From Glycine soja (taxonomy: Eukaryota > Streptophyta > Magnoliopsida > Fabales > Fabaceae): a DNA stretch of 64,000 nt. The position numbers and the translations under genes are program-made. The DNA is taken from assembly GCF_004193775.1 (NCBI RefSeq), contig NC_041010.1, forward strand, positions 47,171,562-47,235,561. Direction: 5' to 3'. This document shows positions 1-12,999 of this stretch, in pieces. The notes under the pieces were generated by a model, which ran no database searches, was not told where the DNA came from, and was given only the letters and a program-made list of their open reading frames with translations. Within the stretch, counting starts at the first letter, position 1. The number at the start of each line of letters is the position of its first letter.

Positions 1-230
1 TGTATATTATACATGACATGTTTAAAATACATCCCATTGTACATGTATATGTTTTGTATTTATGTGCTATTTTTTAAATTTCATTATGGTCTGTAGGCTG
101 TTTCTGAAGGATAGGTTAGTAAGAGGCTGAAATGCTGAACTTAGTGGTTCAAAATATAATTTTAGGAGTCTGACGTCTCACCAATATAGAGCAGCATATA
201 TTGTCCTAGGGCATTTCTGAACAGACTGGT

Positions 231-352
231 TGAGGCTGTGTTTGGTTTAGAGGATGGAAATAGAAGATGGATTTTTGAATTAAAGTAGAGTGTAAAAGGT
301 GTGTGGGATCCACAAAATTTCTCTCCTCCCTCCCTAAACCAAACAGCCATAT
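231..352. mobile_element. Small MITE in the last intron of the left NST1-like copy
   Basis: This piece of about 120 bp is present in the left duplicate and absent from the matching place in the right one (about 7,445), where the sequence reads straight through. Its ends are imperfect inverted repeats: ggctgtgtttggtttag on the left, and aaaccaaacagcc at the right as its complement. That is the layout of a non-autonomous DNA transposon. The target duplication is unclear (T-rich, possibly TTA-like), so the superfamily is not assigned; the termini resemble PIF/Harbinger or hAT-type MITEs. Confidence 0.6.
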
Positions 353-1296
353 TTTAATCTTTCCTTAGAGAAAGAAGACAAAGTTAGTTATCAATCAATA
401 CTCAAATACAACCAGGAAGAGTATGAAACACACACACACATGTTGATAATAGCTACAGCTGACTTATTACAGTATGTAGTATATGCTCTGATAAAGTGGG
501 GGAACAAAATATACTGAGAGAGAAATAAGATATAGGCTAATAGGCATAACATAACTAGGATGTGATGAATGAAGCTGATTGGCTAGCTACATAGACTACA
601 AAACTGTGTGTCATCACCAAGACACCAACCTGTGTTTCTTCAGGGAAAAAAAAATTTATGAATAGCAAATTGAACAGGGATCAGAGTTGAAGTAACATGA
701 AATAGATGCTTTCTATGTGGGCTTACATGATTGCAGCTTATATTAAGATTGCCCTAATTTTGGATTTTGTGTTATCCATGGACCACATATGTTGATACAT
801 ATGAAGGGTACGTTTACCTGTTTGATTGAAATTGAAACCTGTAATATAGGATAGCTATGGATGCATGAAAGAAGTTATTGGATCCAACTTTAAATATACT
901 TTTTATTTAGTTGGAAGTTATAAGTCAAATGATTTTGTGGATGTATCTGTATGATCATATGCTTATAGTCATGTAATGAAACAAATCAGTATGTATTCCA
1001 ACATTCAGTTCCAGATATCTTTTGTTGTTTTTTACCTAATGCAATGTAATGGTGAAGTCAATGTGTATTGTGAAGTCTTCTGGCTTGATGATGTCTGTGC
1101 TGACATTGTCTTGGGTGTGATCTTTCCTTAATTCTGTAACTTGTGGTCTTCCTTCTGTAATATACATATTTAGTGGTAATATTAACGGTTTAAACTGCTG
1201 ATTTGACCTTGCTCTTTTGTTTATAATATTTTTTTCTAAATAAAAATTTATATTTTTACTGGTAGTTTAACAGCTTGAAATCTTGTTACTTTGCAG

Positions 1297-1378
1297 AAAT
1301 GAATGGCCTGTAAAAGGTGCTGTAGAAGGCTTAGGGAAGTCATCTGTCGCAAGGCCCCATATTAAAAAGAGGGTATGA
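1297..1378 (+). pseudogene. Last exon of the left NST1-like paralogue, with 49-bp deletion and changed C-terminus
   Basis: After a ttgcag acceptor the exon reads AAAAATGAATGGCC, matching the last exon of the intact gene at 8,405. About 64 nt in, at position 1,361, 49 nt present in the right copy are missing. The normal end (a short Ser/His/Gln-rich tail finishing in SFWSFD) is replaced by IKKRV and a stop at 1,376-1,378. The rest of this gene is outside the window, so it could still be expressed with a shortened tail; pseudogene status is inferred. Confidence 0.6.
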
Positions 1379-2060
1379 GACAAAGTTGGTAGATAAACAC
1401 CATTGTTCTCTTGAGGCAGAAATAGTCTCCTATGGGGGAAGAGTTTAGAATACTGAACCCATTGTATCTTCTTCCTTTCTTCTTTTGTGAAGGAAGATTG
1501 ATGTTAACTTAATGTTAGTGTTGATAGGAGTACGCGTTAATGCGTGCTTTTCTTGAGGCAGATAACAAAAGGTGTCACCCCTTTGGTGTCAATTTGTCCT
1601 TTGGAGAATGGAGGTTCATATTCACCCTTTGTCATGATCTTCAAATATGTTAATGAAAAATAAAACTTATACTAACGTGATCTGCTGTTAATGAAGAAAT
1701 ATAGTCGGGTTTCTTTGTCTCATTTAAGATTCGAGCATCATCTTTGATATCGGTGTGCAGAAACTTGGGTGTGATCTGACCCAGATTTTAGAATAATAGG
1801 ATCCCGTGTTCTTTTTGTTAACAATGCGTTAACGAGTCAATGGGAAATGAGTTTTAGAATCCTTTGCACTTTACAGTTTATACATTCTATAACCAAACTT
1901 GGAATGGCGCAGATGCAAATGTTGGTTGAATTGGTCATGAATTACCAGCGCTGGAGAAGTGATATAACGTTTTCGCAAGAGCAGAACACTTCTTGTGCGA
2001 CGAACCTTAATAACTTCTTTCAAAATTTATGTTAGTGAATATTTGAACAATAATAACAAA

Positions 2061-2138
2061 ATTTATGTTTCCAGATTCGAATCCATGACTAACAAGTCAC
2101 CAAGGTACAACTTTACCATTGTATCAGGGCTCGTCCTC
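2061..2138 (-). mobile_element. 78-bp tRNA-head-only SINE insertion with 15-bp target duplications
   Basis: Read on the minus strand, this insert begins gaggacgagccctgatac, continues with an A-box-like TGATACAATGG and ends after a B-box-like GATTCGAATCT and ggaaacataaat. That is the tRNA-derived head of an Au-like plant SINE with the body missing. It is flanked by a perfect 15-bp direct repeat, AACAATAATAACAAA, at 2,046-2,060 and 2,139-2,153. The piece is absent from the right duplicate. The TSD is seen directly; the Au-family link comes from recognising the head pattern and was not searched. Confidence 0.65.
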
Positions 2139-2640
2139 AACAATAATAACAAATATTAGCCCTAAATAAATAGAGAGGATTTTAATTTCTAAAATGCTAA
2201 TTAATTATTTATTTATTCAACAATGTAAATAATAGGCATTTAAACTTTTTCTTTCCATTAATGGAAAGATTAAACGGTCTCACTTTTATTATTTTAAAGG
2301 ATTGTTAGGACTTTTTTTTGTAATTAAATTGGATTAAACAATTATTTTAAGGAACTGAATTAAATATTTTCTCTAATTTATTTTATGGTTAATGTTAAAA
2401 TTAACCGTTGGCATAGAAATTTAGTGATTAATATTTTATTCTTTAAACTGCATCTTATACTTTAAATAAGAAAAGTGATTTTCCTTTTAGAATTTGCTTT
2501 CATCCAAATCAAATAACTCCTGCAAAATGCAAATAGGTCGAACAGGTTGCATTTTCAAAGTTGTATAACTAACAAATAATAACCAAACGTTGGAAAAAAT
2601 TAAGAAACAATTATTTGTTTATTTCAAATGTTATAATCTT

Positions 2641-3045
2641 TTTTTTTTTTTTTTTAACAAAGCAAACTTGTTTCATTTCATTCATAAGGGGAAGCACGAT
2701 ACAATTAGGAATTGGCTCAAATTCATGGATTCTAGCATACGACCTAGAAGTCTTTTCTAAAGAGTGAACCGCTCGATTTGCTTGCCTTTTTACAAAATTC
2801 ACCTTTGAGTTTGGGATAAAATTCACAAGAGTGTTGCATCTGGAAATAAGAAAATTAAATTCATTTGAGTGCATAGAGTCTAGCACATTTTTGCAATCCA
2901 TTGGAGCGCGTGGATGTTGCATTTGGTTATTGAGATATTGCATGTTCAAGGAGAAAGATATTTGATAATTGAGGCTGTGTTTCAATCCCTTCTCAAAGCT
3001 TATTGTTCTGGAAATGAGGTTCTATCATGCATTGTCTGAGCAAAA
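2641..3045 (-). mobile_element. 5'-truncated LINE (L1-type) 3' end with RNase H-like fragment
   Basis: The minus strand encodes an RVT_3-type RNase H-like segment with the motifs DCKNVLDS, VNFVKRQANRAVHSL and FEPIPNCI followed by MNEM, as at the C-terminus of plant non-LTR retrotransposon ORF2. A run of about 15 As on the minus strand (T-run from 2,641) follows the coding end and is the poly(A) tail. A short direct repeat, AATCTT, lies at 2,635-2,640 and 3,046-3,051. The right duplicate lacks this piece at about 9,755, so the insertion came after the duplication, or was lost there. Only the last part of the element is present, as expected for 5'-truncated target-primed insertion. The 124-aa open frame reads through the tail and is not a gene. 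Confidence 0.8.
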
Positions 3046-3487
3046 AATCTTATTATAGGAAAAAGAACAACATAATTATCAAGCTAAAAAACAATTCCTT
3101 TTCCATATTGCTCTAAAGAATAAAGATGTCCCTAAGCAATCTCCAAATATCAAATCTGTTGCATGTTCTTATCGATATGGGATTCATAGCTGGAACAGAA
3201 GAGAGAGAAAAATTCTTATTCCAGTGTGGTCTCTCTTGGATAGTCCCGCAATTATTTTAACCATTGAATATAATAGATATACATCTAACCACGGTTTAAA
3301 TGGGAAAATAATAAACTAAAAGAGGAGAGGCATAAATAATTGCATTTGTTCACTCTTTGTTTTAAAATTTACTATATCATATATTTAATTGAGACAGTAT
3401 TACAACTGAGGAAACATTAATTGGCTTGAGCTACTGTTAAATTTAATTTGTAAGTAAATACTAAAATGAACTAATAATACTCATGAG

Positions 3488-4005
3488 GCCCATCGTAATC
3501 ACTTCAACACATCAAGATGTTAAACACCAGCGCTAGATTACGACCCGGTTCGGTTCACCGTCACCGGTCCAATCTTTTCCGCACCTGGTTCACTTACATT
3601 ATTTCATTCTCTTCACATCTCATTTCGTTTCCCCTAGTATTTTCTTAAAGGCACCCACCCGAGTAGAGTCCAGCTCCGAACCCCGAATGGACATTCAATC
3701 TGTAAGTGCTCCATTCCCTTTCGATTCATCTCACAATCGCTGTACTTGAAGTTCTCCCTAGATCTGATCGACGATTGGGTTTTTTTTTCTCCCCTTCGAT
3801 TTTGATTTTTTTTCCTTTCTTTTTTGTGTTTATGGATTTGAATTTTTAGGGTTTTGAAGTTTCTGCGGGTGGCTCTGTTGTCGGGTATTGATTTTGGAGG
3901 CGGGGGATAGTATGTATTGGGTTAGGGTTTTCTTGAAAGCATTGGTGGATTGTGGCTAGGGTTTGGTTATTCGAGACGGCGACGATTGGCGTGGGTTAGA
4001 GGATA
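3488..4005 (+). promoter_or_regulatory. Promoter and 5' leader of the NST1-like gene
   Basis: This is the segment between the end of the left duplicate and the coding start. It is much more GC-rich than the flanks from about 3,536, and has pyrimidine-rich stretches (3,600-3,660 and 3,780-3,830) typical of plant 5' leaders. A possible first exon holds ATG at 3,687 followed by four codons (MDIQS) and a strong donor, gtaagt, at 3,702. An acceptor, gattcag, ends at 4,029. Splicing this way would give MDIQS-KWSRR instead of MCILCVIQKWSRR. No clear TATA box was seen. Confidence 0.55.
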
Positions 4006-7000
4006 ATGTGTATACTGTGTGTGATTCAGAAGTGGTCTCGCCGGGTTGCTACAATGCTGCCTTGGTTGGTTATTCCGTTCATTGGTCTCTGGGCTCTCTC
4101 TCAGCTTCTGCCGCCAGCTTTTCGCTTCGAGATTACTTCGCCTCGTCTTGCTTGTGTCTTTGTGTTGCTGATTACTCTCTTTTGGTATGAGATTTTGATG
4201 CCTTGGCTGTCGGCTTGGCGGGTGAGGAGGAATGCTAGGATTAGGGAGAGGAAGAGGTTTGAGGCCATAGAAATGCAGAAGTTGAGGAAGACGGCTACGA
4301 GGCGGTGTCGGAACTGTTTGAACCCGTATAGGGATCAGAACCCTGGTGGGGGTAGGTTTATGTGTTCGTACTGTGGCCACGTTTCGAAGAGGCCCGTTTT
4401 AGACTTGCCTGTGCTGCCAGGGTTTGGGATTTCAAATTCTGGTATAGTTAAGGACTTGGTTGGGAAAAATGGCAAGATAGTGAATAGCAAGGTTTGGTCT
4501 GAAAATGGGTGGATGTGCAGTCAGGAATGGTTGGAGAATGGCAGTTGGGTTGGTGGGTCTATTCTAGGTAATCCTAGCAACTGGAGGACAAATGGGAGTG
4601 CTGGCCTTTATGGAGGTGATGAGCATTGTTTGACAGAGAGGTCGTATTCTGGTATATTAGTTTTTGTTTGCAGGCTTTGGACAACTTTTTTCTTGAGCAT
4701 TAGATGGCTCTGGAGAAAGACTTTTAGGCTTAGTTCAAGGGAAGACTGTTCGTCTGATGCTGAACATAGGGCACTCTTAGCAAAACGGGGTGAGAGTGGG
4801 CCAAACCTCAATGAAAGTAGAGGGGAAAGAGCACGCAGGAAAGCTGAGGAGAAAAGACAGGCTAGGCTAGAAAAAGAACTTTTGGAGGAGGAAGAGAGAA
4901 AACAGAGGGAGGAGGTTTCAAGGCTAGTGGAGGAGCGTAGGAGGCTGAGAGATGAGAAAATGGAAGCTGAAAAAGAACGCAGCAAATCATCATATCCTAG
5001 TAAGGAGAAAGACAGTAAGAAGGAAGCTGAAAGGAAGCGCCAGGAAAAAAGAAAAGAGAAAGATAAGGGTTCTAGTAAGAGCAACTCTGATGTAGAAGAA
5101 CTGGATAGAAGAGCCAGCAAGGAAAGTGAACGGAAGTGTGACTTTGACAAAAAGAGTGAAACTGACCGTAGAGAGCACCAGAAATCTGGGTTTGAAAGTG
5201 GCAAGGGACATAATACAGACAATACACATAGTAAAAATGTTGCTGCAAACAGTTACAACCGTGGAAGTACTGGAACAAGGTACCTTGATCGTATGCGTGG
5301 TACAATTTTGTCTTCTTCTAAAGCTCTTGGTTTCGGAAAGGGTGCTAATGCTCCTGGATCTGTGGTGAAAGAAAACAAATTTAATGGCTCTGTCGATCAT
5401 ATTCATTCAACTGCTACCAGGAAAGATATATATCCTCCTGATTGTTCAACTGCTAAATCCAATTTGAATGGAGACGATAAGAATATAAATCACTCTGTAA
5501 GTTATTGTGCTCTATATCCCTTTATCGTTGCCATATTATTATTACTGTTTTAGCTGGCTTAGTTGATGTGTGATTGATATAGCATATAGGAATACTATGA
5601 CTGTTAAGAATAATTTTAAAACTCAAGTGGATTTTACAAGCTTGCATTATATCCGTGTCTCTCTTTTCACTACATCCTGGTTTTAATGCACATTCTAGAC
5701 TTTTTCAGTCTTTTGTGATTTATGAAAAGTATATGATGCTCTACAGCTCAAGTTGGTATCAGTCGGTTGTGATCTATGAGAATCTTAGGCAGCATTTAAC
5801 ATTTTTTGGTGAAGTGAACAATATCATGATGATTGTTCTCTGCAGGTTCCCCCAGAACCACAGCCATGGAGTCCATGGACTGCACCTAAAAAGTCATGGC
5901 AGCAATTATTTACTCGTTCCTCAACTGTTGCTCAATCCTCAAACTCAAATGTAATATGTAGACCAAATTCCAAAATTCAAGCTGAAGCCAAAAGCCCACA
6001 GTTATCTGGCCAGTCACCAATTACACAGCCATTTAACAATCCAATTCAATTTGGTCTTCCATCACCTTTTAATATTTCCAGCTATCCAATTGGATCAACC
6101 GGTAGCAGTCAAGGTTTTTCTCCTGCAATTGAACCCTTATACTCTACAGTTGAAAATATTTCACAGGACTTTAGACATGAAGAACAAGAGCTTTTTGAAG
6201 ACCCCTGTTATATCCCTGATCCGGTATCCTTGCTTGGTCCTGTTTCTGAGTCACTTGATAATTTTCAATTGGACTTGGGAAGTGGCTTTGTGACAGACAC
6301 AAAGATGGCAATGCCTCACTCTTTAAAAAGCACATCTGCCGGTTCTGACATCAGCAAACCATCTCCAATTGAGTCCCCATTGTCCCGAGAAAAGAATAGC
6401 TGTTCTAATCGGTTTCCAAGTATCTCCCAGGCCCAGGATATGCATCCATTTCCTTTGGATAATGCAGCTGCAAATGAGAAGGGAACATGGCAGATGTGGA
6501 ATACTTTGCCACTTGGTCAGGAAGGTTTAGGTTTGGTTAGTGACCCAGCAAACTGGTTTTTATCCCCTCAAAGGGACGTGCCAAACAAGGATGATTTTGT
6601 GCTTCCATCATCTAAGACTATGGATTCTCTTTTCAACAAAGATGATAACATTATTTCCAGTAACCATTCTTCACAACATTTTTTTCTTCCTAATGGTCAG
6701 AGTGGTGGGACCTTCAGCCCAGTTACTGGTTCAAATGGTTATGATCCTTGGTCACAGGGTGCTTTATTTCCATCGTTGTCAGGTGGACTTAAAGCTCAGG
6801 AGAGTGCTACTCAGAATGAAATGATATATGCGAGTCAGAGTGGGTCTGCTAGCAACCATGTGCACGAGTGTTCTAAGGCTAACAGTTGGACCAAGTGAGT
6901 AAATTACTGTTTGGCTTAAATTTTGCCTATTATTGCATGGCGAATTTCCTTTCTATTATGGATCTGTGTTTTTGTAAGAACATTATAAATTGATGAACTT

Positions 7001-8522
7001 CTATAACCAAAAGATGAAGGAAACCTCCTCATTTTGTTCTTCCTGAATGAATTTTACTGCTTGAAATATTGATTGATTGATCGATCATGTGCGTCTTATT
7101 TTGGAAATAATTGTCTCTGATAAAAACGTGTATTTATAGCACATGATGGAACTATGATATGAATGCACTTGGTTCACTCTCCAAGTAGTGACTCGTAGTA
7201 TTTGACCATTTTATATGTAATTATTATATATGACATGCTTAAAATACATCCCATTTTACATGTATTTGTTTTGTATTTATGTGCTATTTTTTTTAATGTC
7301 GTTGTGGTCTGTAGGCTTTTTCTGAAGTATAGGTTAGTAAGAGGCTGAAATGCCAAACTTAGTGGTTCAAAATATAATTTTAGGAGTCTGAAGTCTCACT
7401 AATTTAGAGAAGTGCATATTGTCCTTGGGCATTTCTAAACAGACTGGTTTAATCTTTTCTTACAGAAAGAAGGACAAGTTTGTTATCAATCAATACTCAA
7501 ATACAATCAGGAAAAGTATGAAACACTCACCCACACATGTTGACTTTTTACAGTATACAGTATATACTCTGATAAAGTGGGGGAACAAAAGATACTGTGA
7601 GGGAAATAAGATATAGGCTAAGAGGCATAACATAACTAGGATGCGATGAATGAAGCTGATTGGCTAGGTACATACACTACAAAACTGTGTGTCATCCCCA
7701 AGACACCAACCTGTGTTTCTTCAGGGGAAAAAAAATCATAAATAGCAAATTTAACAGGGATCACAGTTGAAGTAACATGAAATATATGCTTTCTGTGTGG
7801 GGGGCTTATATGATTGCAGCTTATATTAAAGATTGCCCTAATTTTGGATGTTGTGTTATCCATGGACCACATATGTTGATACATATGAAGGGTAAGTTTA
7901 CCTGTTTGATTGAAATAGAAACCTGTAATATAGGATATCTATGGATGCATAAAAGAAGTTATTGAATCCAACTTTAAATATAATTTTTATACTATTTTAT
8001 TTAGTAAGAATGGATTTAGTTGTAAGTTATAAATCAAATGATTTTGTGGATGGATCTGTATGATCATATGTCGATATTCATGTAATGAAATGAATCAGTA
8101 TGTATTTTAACATTCAGTTCCAGATATCTTTTGTTGTTTTTTACCGAATGCAATGTAATGGTGAAGTCAATGTGTGTTGTGAAGTCTTCTGGCTTGATGT
8201 CTGTGCTGACATTGTCTTGGGTGTGTTCTTTCCTTGATGCTGTAACTCGTGGTCCTTCCTTCTGTAATATACATAATTAGTGGTAATATTAACGGTTTAA
8301 ACTGCTGCTTTGACCTTGCTCTTTTGTTTATAATATTTTTTTTTCTGAATATAAAATTATATTTTTATTGGTAGTTTAACAGCTTGAAATCTGCTAATTT
8401 GCAGAAATGAATGGCCTGTAAAAACTACTGTGGAAGGCTTAGGGAAGTCATCTGTTGCAAGGCCCCATAATGGCAGTCAACATCCAACCTCAGATGTACA
8501 GTCATTTTGGTCATTTGATTAA
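4006..8522 (+). CDS. Stress response NST1-like protein (membrane-anchored, zinc-ribbon, coiled-coil)
   Basis: The coding exons are 4,006-5,496, 5,846-6,894 and 8,405-8,522, which join in frame to 885 codons ending SFWSFD. All introns are GT-AG (gtaagt, gtgagt; tgcag, ttgcag). The N-terminus has two hydrophobic segments (about residues 17-38 and 47-69). A four-cysteine ribbon follows: C101-x2-C104 and C120-x2-C123 in CRNCLNPYRD...MCSYCGH. Residues 260-390 are a highly charged Glu/Lys/Arg coiled-coil stretch, and the C-terminal half is Ser/Pro/Asn-rich low complexity. This is the architecture of plant proteins annotated 'stress response NST1-like' (for example At3g51640). The name rests on weak likeness to fungal Nst1 and the molecular role is unknown. 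The start at 4,006 is chosen because MCILCVIQKWSRR fits the family; a spliced start at 3,687 is possible. Confidence 0.88.
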
Positions 8523-9421
8523 AAAGAGGGCATTAGATAAAGTTGATAGATAAACACCATTGTTCTCTTGAGGCAGAAATAGTCTCCTATGGGGGAAGAG
8601 TTTAGAATACTGAACCCATTGTATCTTCTTCCTTTCTTCTTTTGTGAAGGAAGATTGATGTTAACTTAATGTTAGTGTCGATAGGAGTACGCGTTAATGC
8701 GTGCTTTTCTTGAGGCAGATAACAAGAGGTGTCACTCCTTTGATGTTAATTTGTCCTTTGGAGAATGGAGGTTCATACTCACCCTGTGTCATGATCTTCA
8801 AATATCTTAATGAAAAATAAAACTTATACTAACGTGATCCGCTGCTAATGAAGAAATATAGTCGGGTTTCTTTGTATCTCATTATTTAAGATTCGAGCAT
8901 CATCTTTGATAGCGATGTGCACAAACTTGGGTGTGATCTGTCCCATTTTTCAGAATAATAGAATCCTGTGTTCTTTTTTAAGAATCCTTTGTACTTAGCA
9001 GTTTGAACTAAAATAATAAATATTATTCTTAAAAGAAGAGAGAGCATTTTAATCACTAAAAAAATAAATAATTATTTATTTATTCAACAATATAAATAAT
9101 AGACATTTTAACTTTTTCTTCCTATTAATGGAATGATTAAACGGTCTCACATTTATTATTTTAAAGGATTGGTTTAACTTTTTTTTATAATTAAATTGGG
9201 TTAAACAGTTATTTTAAGGGACTGAATTAAATATTTTCTCTAATTTATTTTATGGTTAATGTTAAAATTAACCATTTGCATAGAAATTTAGTGATTAATA
9301 TTTTATACTTTAGATAAGAGTGATTTTCCTTTGATCCAAATAAAAAAACTCCTGCAAAATGCAAATAGGTCGAACAGGTTGCATATTCAAAGTGGCATAA
9401 CTAACAAATAATGACCAAAAA

Positions 9422-9712
9422 CAATATTCTGACCTGCCGGATTCGAAGCTCCGACCTATTTGGTATGATACCAACTACAGTCCTCCGCTCTACCAACTGA
9501 CCCAAGGTCGGAATTATATCCGTACAAAATATACGCTTTACATTACCACCAATGGATTACTTATAAATCTACGATGTTTTTTTTTACACCCTCTTGATCT
9601 ATGTTGTTAAACTTTACCACAAGTTTCTAATACTCAACTATATATGTTTTTTTATTATAATTTTACACCTTAAATAAAAGTAAATATTGAATAATCTATT
9701 ATGTTTTCATAA
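9422..9712 (-). mobile_element. 291-bp insertion flanked by 8-bp direct repeats, carrying a tRNA-Tyr-like end
   Basis: The direct repeat ACCAAAAA lies at 9,414-9,421 and 9,713-9,720, and the left duplicate lacks what is between them. On the minus strand the insert starts in AT-rich sequence and ends with a tRNA-like segment. Having the tRNA part at the 3' end is unlike a normal SINE, where it is at the 5' end. The element class is unknown: it could be a retroposed tRNA read-through transcript, or an unusual MITE that captured a tRNA. Confidence 0.55.
9429..9511 (-). tRNA. tRNA-Tyr(GTA)-like sequence, probably a pseudogene
   Basis: The minus strand reads CCGACCTTGGGTCAGTTGG then TAGAGCGGAGGACTGTAG, which is the 5' half of a plant tRNA-Tyr with anticodon GTA. 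A short intron-like stretch follows, then AGGTCGGAGCTTCGAATCC and a 3' end GGCAGGTCAG. The A box and B box each differ from consensus at about one base. The 3' anticodon-stem strand does not pair well with GAGGA, and the acceptor stem has a mismatch, so a working tRNA is unlikely. Confidence 0.6.
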
Positions 9713-10562
9713 ACCAAAAAGAAACAATTATTTATTTATTTCGAATGTTATAAGCTTATTTAGGAACAAGTACAACATAATTATCAATCTAATAAACAAT
9801 TCCTTTTCCATATTGCACCAAAAGTTATAAAAAATGTACTGAGAAAAATATTGACAATAACAAGGCACAACCTTCATTTGCTCTAAAGAATAAAGATGTC
9901 CCTAACCAACTCTAAGCTCCAAATATCAAATGATGTAAGTTGTATAAATTCTATATGAAAATTAATTAACTAACATTGAATGAGGAGAAGCCTAAATAAT
10001 TGAAAATTAATTGCATTTGTTTACTCTTTATTTTTTAAAATGTATTATATCGTATTTTGATTTATTATTTTATATTTTTCCTGATTTATATGAGCCACTA
10101 TTTCACCGATCTAACCAAGCCAAAATCAAACAAATCCAAACATTTTTGCTCCATATTATAAAAATTCATATTACAAGTTTACAACTGAGGAAACATTAAT
10201 TGGTTTGTGTTAGGCCGCCTCCATGCTTGAGCTACTGCTAAATGTATGGTAAAAGAAAAGGGTAAGTAAATACTAAAATTAATTAATACTCGCGAGATTT
10301 TTCATTGATTGCTTGATCTTTTAAATACAAATACACTTAAAATCAATGGATAATAGTTATCCATCGGTCAACTTCTCATTCATTTAAGAGAAATAAAACA
10401 AAAACTATAATTTATAATATAAAAATCTAATCCCATTCAATATAGTCTTTTAACCGCTTTAGTTTAAAGACATGTTTAGATCTACTTGGGCCATCCTAAA
10501 AGTAACAGTTTGTCCCTTAACTGCTATTGTACTATAGTACTAGTACGAAAAGGACCAAGATC

Positions 10563-12820
<2,258 letters not shown>

Positions 12821-12882
12821 ATATGATGGTATAGATGGAGAGGCTTATGATTAGTGCTTGTGGTTATATCTTTACATGCCTC

Positions 12883-12999
12883 ACTTATATATATATAGGA
12901 GGTCTAATTTGAACTTTTCTTTATTAGTCAATTATATAACATTATATAGGGGTCTACTTTGTACTTTTCTCTATTAGTCAATATATGCATGCGCATGCA
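12883..12999 (-). promoter_or_regulatory. Proximal promoter of peroxidase copy 1: TATA run, duplicated 32-bp element, RY palindrome
   Basis: On the minus strand a TATA-rich run (12,885-12,897) lies about 65 bp upstream of the start codon. Behind it is a 32-bp element present twice, at 12,901-12,932 and 12,951-12,982, with 29 of 32 bases the same. Then comes a perfect 14-bp palindrome, TGCATGCGCATGCA (12,986-12,999), which contains CATGCA (RY-type) motifs on both strands. The promoter of peroxidase copy 2 has one diverged version of the element (about 21,391-21,425). Confidence 0.5.

Larger units (their letters stand above)
1..3487 (+). repeat. Left copy of a tandem segmental duplication (3' part of an NST1-like gene and its downstream flank)
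   Basis: This stretch aligns by eye with 7,200-10,295. It shares the last intron, the last exon, the 3' UTR and several kilobases of flank, up to the block reading tacaactgaggaaacatt (about 3,400 here, about 10,180 in the right copy). The shared sequence stops at about 3,487, just before the right-copy gene's promoter, so the unit is about 6.8 kb in head-to-tail orientation. The body of the left gene lies before the window. Differences from the right copy are a MITE (231-352), a 49-bp exon deletion, an extra segment around 1,885-2,045, a SINE stub (2,061-2,138) and a LINE 3' end (2,641-3,045). The homology is seen directly; the unit length is inferred from where it stops. Confidence 0.85.
7195..10295 (+). 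repeat. Right copy of the tandem segmental duplication
   Basis: This is the last intron, last exon, 3' UTR and downstream flank of the intact NST1-like gene, matching 1-3,487. Matching landmarks include ggtgaagtcaatgtgt (about 1,050 and 8,160), the 3' UTR tract around ggcagaaatagtctcc (1,415 and 8,572), and caacataattatcaa (3,068 and 9,773). It has one insertion of its own (9,422-9,712). The stretch from 8,523 to 9,413 holds the 3' UTR and AT-rich flank, with no other gene. Confidence 0.85.

Noticed and set aside
4608..5222. Long minus-strand open frame opposite the NST1-like exon
   Set aside because: It is the mirror of the Lys/Glu/Arg-rich coiled-coil coding sequence, giving a Ser/Leu-rich frame with no motifs; the plus-strand gene explains it.
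9429..9511. A functional tRNA-Tyr gene
   Set aside because: The anticodon stem does not pair on the 3' side, the acceptor stem has a mismatch, and it sits at the end of a transposon-like insertion.
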